DNA of 5,515 bases, from positions 1-5,515 of the forward strand of contig JALHSW010000270.1 of assembly GCA_022865365.1 (NCBI GenBank). The letters are read 5' to 3'. Shown one piece after another: positions 5,328 through 5,515 of the stretch. The notes beneath the pieces are model-generated. The model was given only the letters and a program-made list of their open reading frames with translations, searched no databases and was not told the origin of the DNA. Numbering within the stretch: position 1 is the stretch's first letter; every line of letters begins with the position of its first letter. The DNA comes from Acidimicrobiia bacterium. GTDB taxonomy: Bacteria; Actinomycetota; Acidimicrobiia; IMCC26256; PALSA-555. The translations under genes and the position numbers were made by a program.

Positions 5328-5515
5328 GGAGGCGCGAAAGCCCAGGTCATCCCTGAAGGAGCGGGCCGTGTCAAGGGGGTACGGCGCTTTGGTCCTGGGA
5401 GCTTTGGGTCGCGAGCCGCGGTGTCGGGGCGCGACTGGTCGACCCCGCGGGCTCGGTGGGGTTGGTCGTGGTGGATGGACGCTGGCCGGCTCCAGTGACG
5501 GGGTGGTGCGGGACA
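5328..5515. other. Non-coding, G-skewed right-edge tail
   Basis: I find no supported gene in these 188 bases. The plus strand is clearly G-rich: in the last 115 bases I count about 56 G against 29 C, unlike the coding DNA to the left. A GTG-started frame (5325-5498, 57 codons) is open but has no Shine-Dalgarno, no recognisable motif and a Gly/Arg/Trp-rich composition typical of chance frames. The minus strand carries a TTGACA at about 5368-5373 without a matching -10. The segment may be a gene end, a mobile-element remnant or plain spacer; the window ends before this can be decided. Confidence 0.5.
5412..5455. repeat. Imperfect inverted repeat / hairpin
   Basis: Left arm CGAGCCGCGGTGTCG (5412-5426) pairs with right arm CGACCCCGCGGGCTCG (5440-5455). 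This gives 14 base pairs with one bulged G (5449) and one T-C mismatch, around a 13-base loop. There is no T-run after either arm, so a canonical intrinsic terminator is not shown, but it lies about 135 bases after the propeller gene and could end or protect its transcript. GC-rich DNA makes such arms by chance fairly often. Confidence 0.45.

Noticed and set aside
5325..5498. 57-codon open frame in the right tail
   Set aside because: It has no ribosome-binding site, no known motif and a Gly/Arg/Trp-heavy product, and its start lies within the repeat array. Not enough to call a gene.

Overview
This is very GC-rich, densely packed DNA with strong G/C preference at third codon positions, GTG starts and short intergenic gaps. 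Those traits and the protein families present point to a high-GC actinobacterium. An Acidimicrobiia-like lineage is a guess; nothing in the window fixes the genus.

Layout. Positions 1-59 on the minus strand look like the first codons of a divergently transcribed gene that runs off the left edge. Positions 60-142 are a short divergent promoter region. Plus-strand genes then follow in one direction: heme A synthase (ctaA, best start GTG 143, to 1078); a possible 27-codon small ORF (1104-1187); an endonuclease/exonuclease/phosphatase (EEP) superfamily protein (1177-1956); a stand-alone 5'-3' exonuclease/FEN-type nuclease without a polymerase domain (1956-2852); and a short-chain dehydrogenase/reductase (SDR) (2872-3645). 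After a 36-base gap with its own promoter-like element comes a membrane-anchored PQQ-type beta-propeller protein (3682-5277). The last 238 bases hold no convincing gene. They contain four perfect copies of a 14-bp tandem repeat that begins inside the stop codon of the propeller gene, followed by a G-skewed tail with a long imperfect hairpin.

How the genes relate. ctaA makes heme A for aa3-type cytochrome oxidase. The divergent gene would fit ctaB (heme O synthase) by neighbourhood, but only 19 codons are visible and this is inference. The EEP protein and the 5' nuclease overlap by one base, so they are probably translationally coupled and may form a small nucleic-acid-processing pair. The SDR follows 19 bases later with a good Shine-Dalgarno and probably shares the transcript, with no obvious functional link. 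The propeller protein looks separately promoted and acts outside the cytoplasmic membrane.

The most informative non-coding signal is a recurring TAnnnT box placed 6-8 bases before a GTG start. It is seen three times: the left-edge minus-strand gene, ctaA and the propeller gene. This suggests leaderless transcripts. I did not find a clear undescribed multi-gene system; the best leads are the coupled nuclease pair, the small ORF and the uncharacterised propeller family with its stop-codon repeat array.
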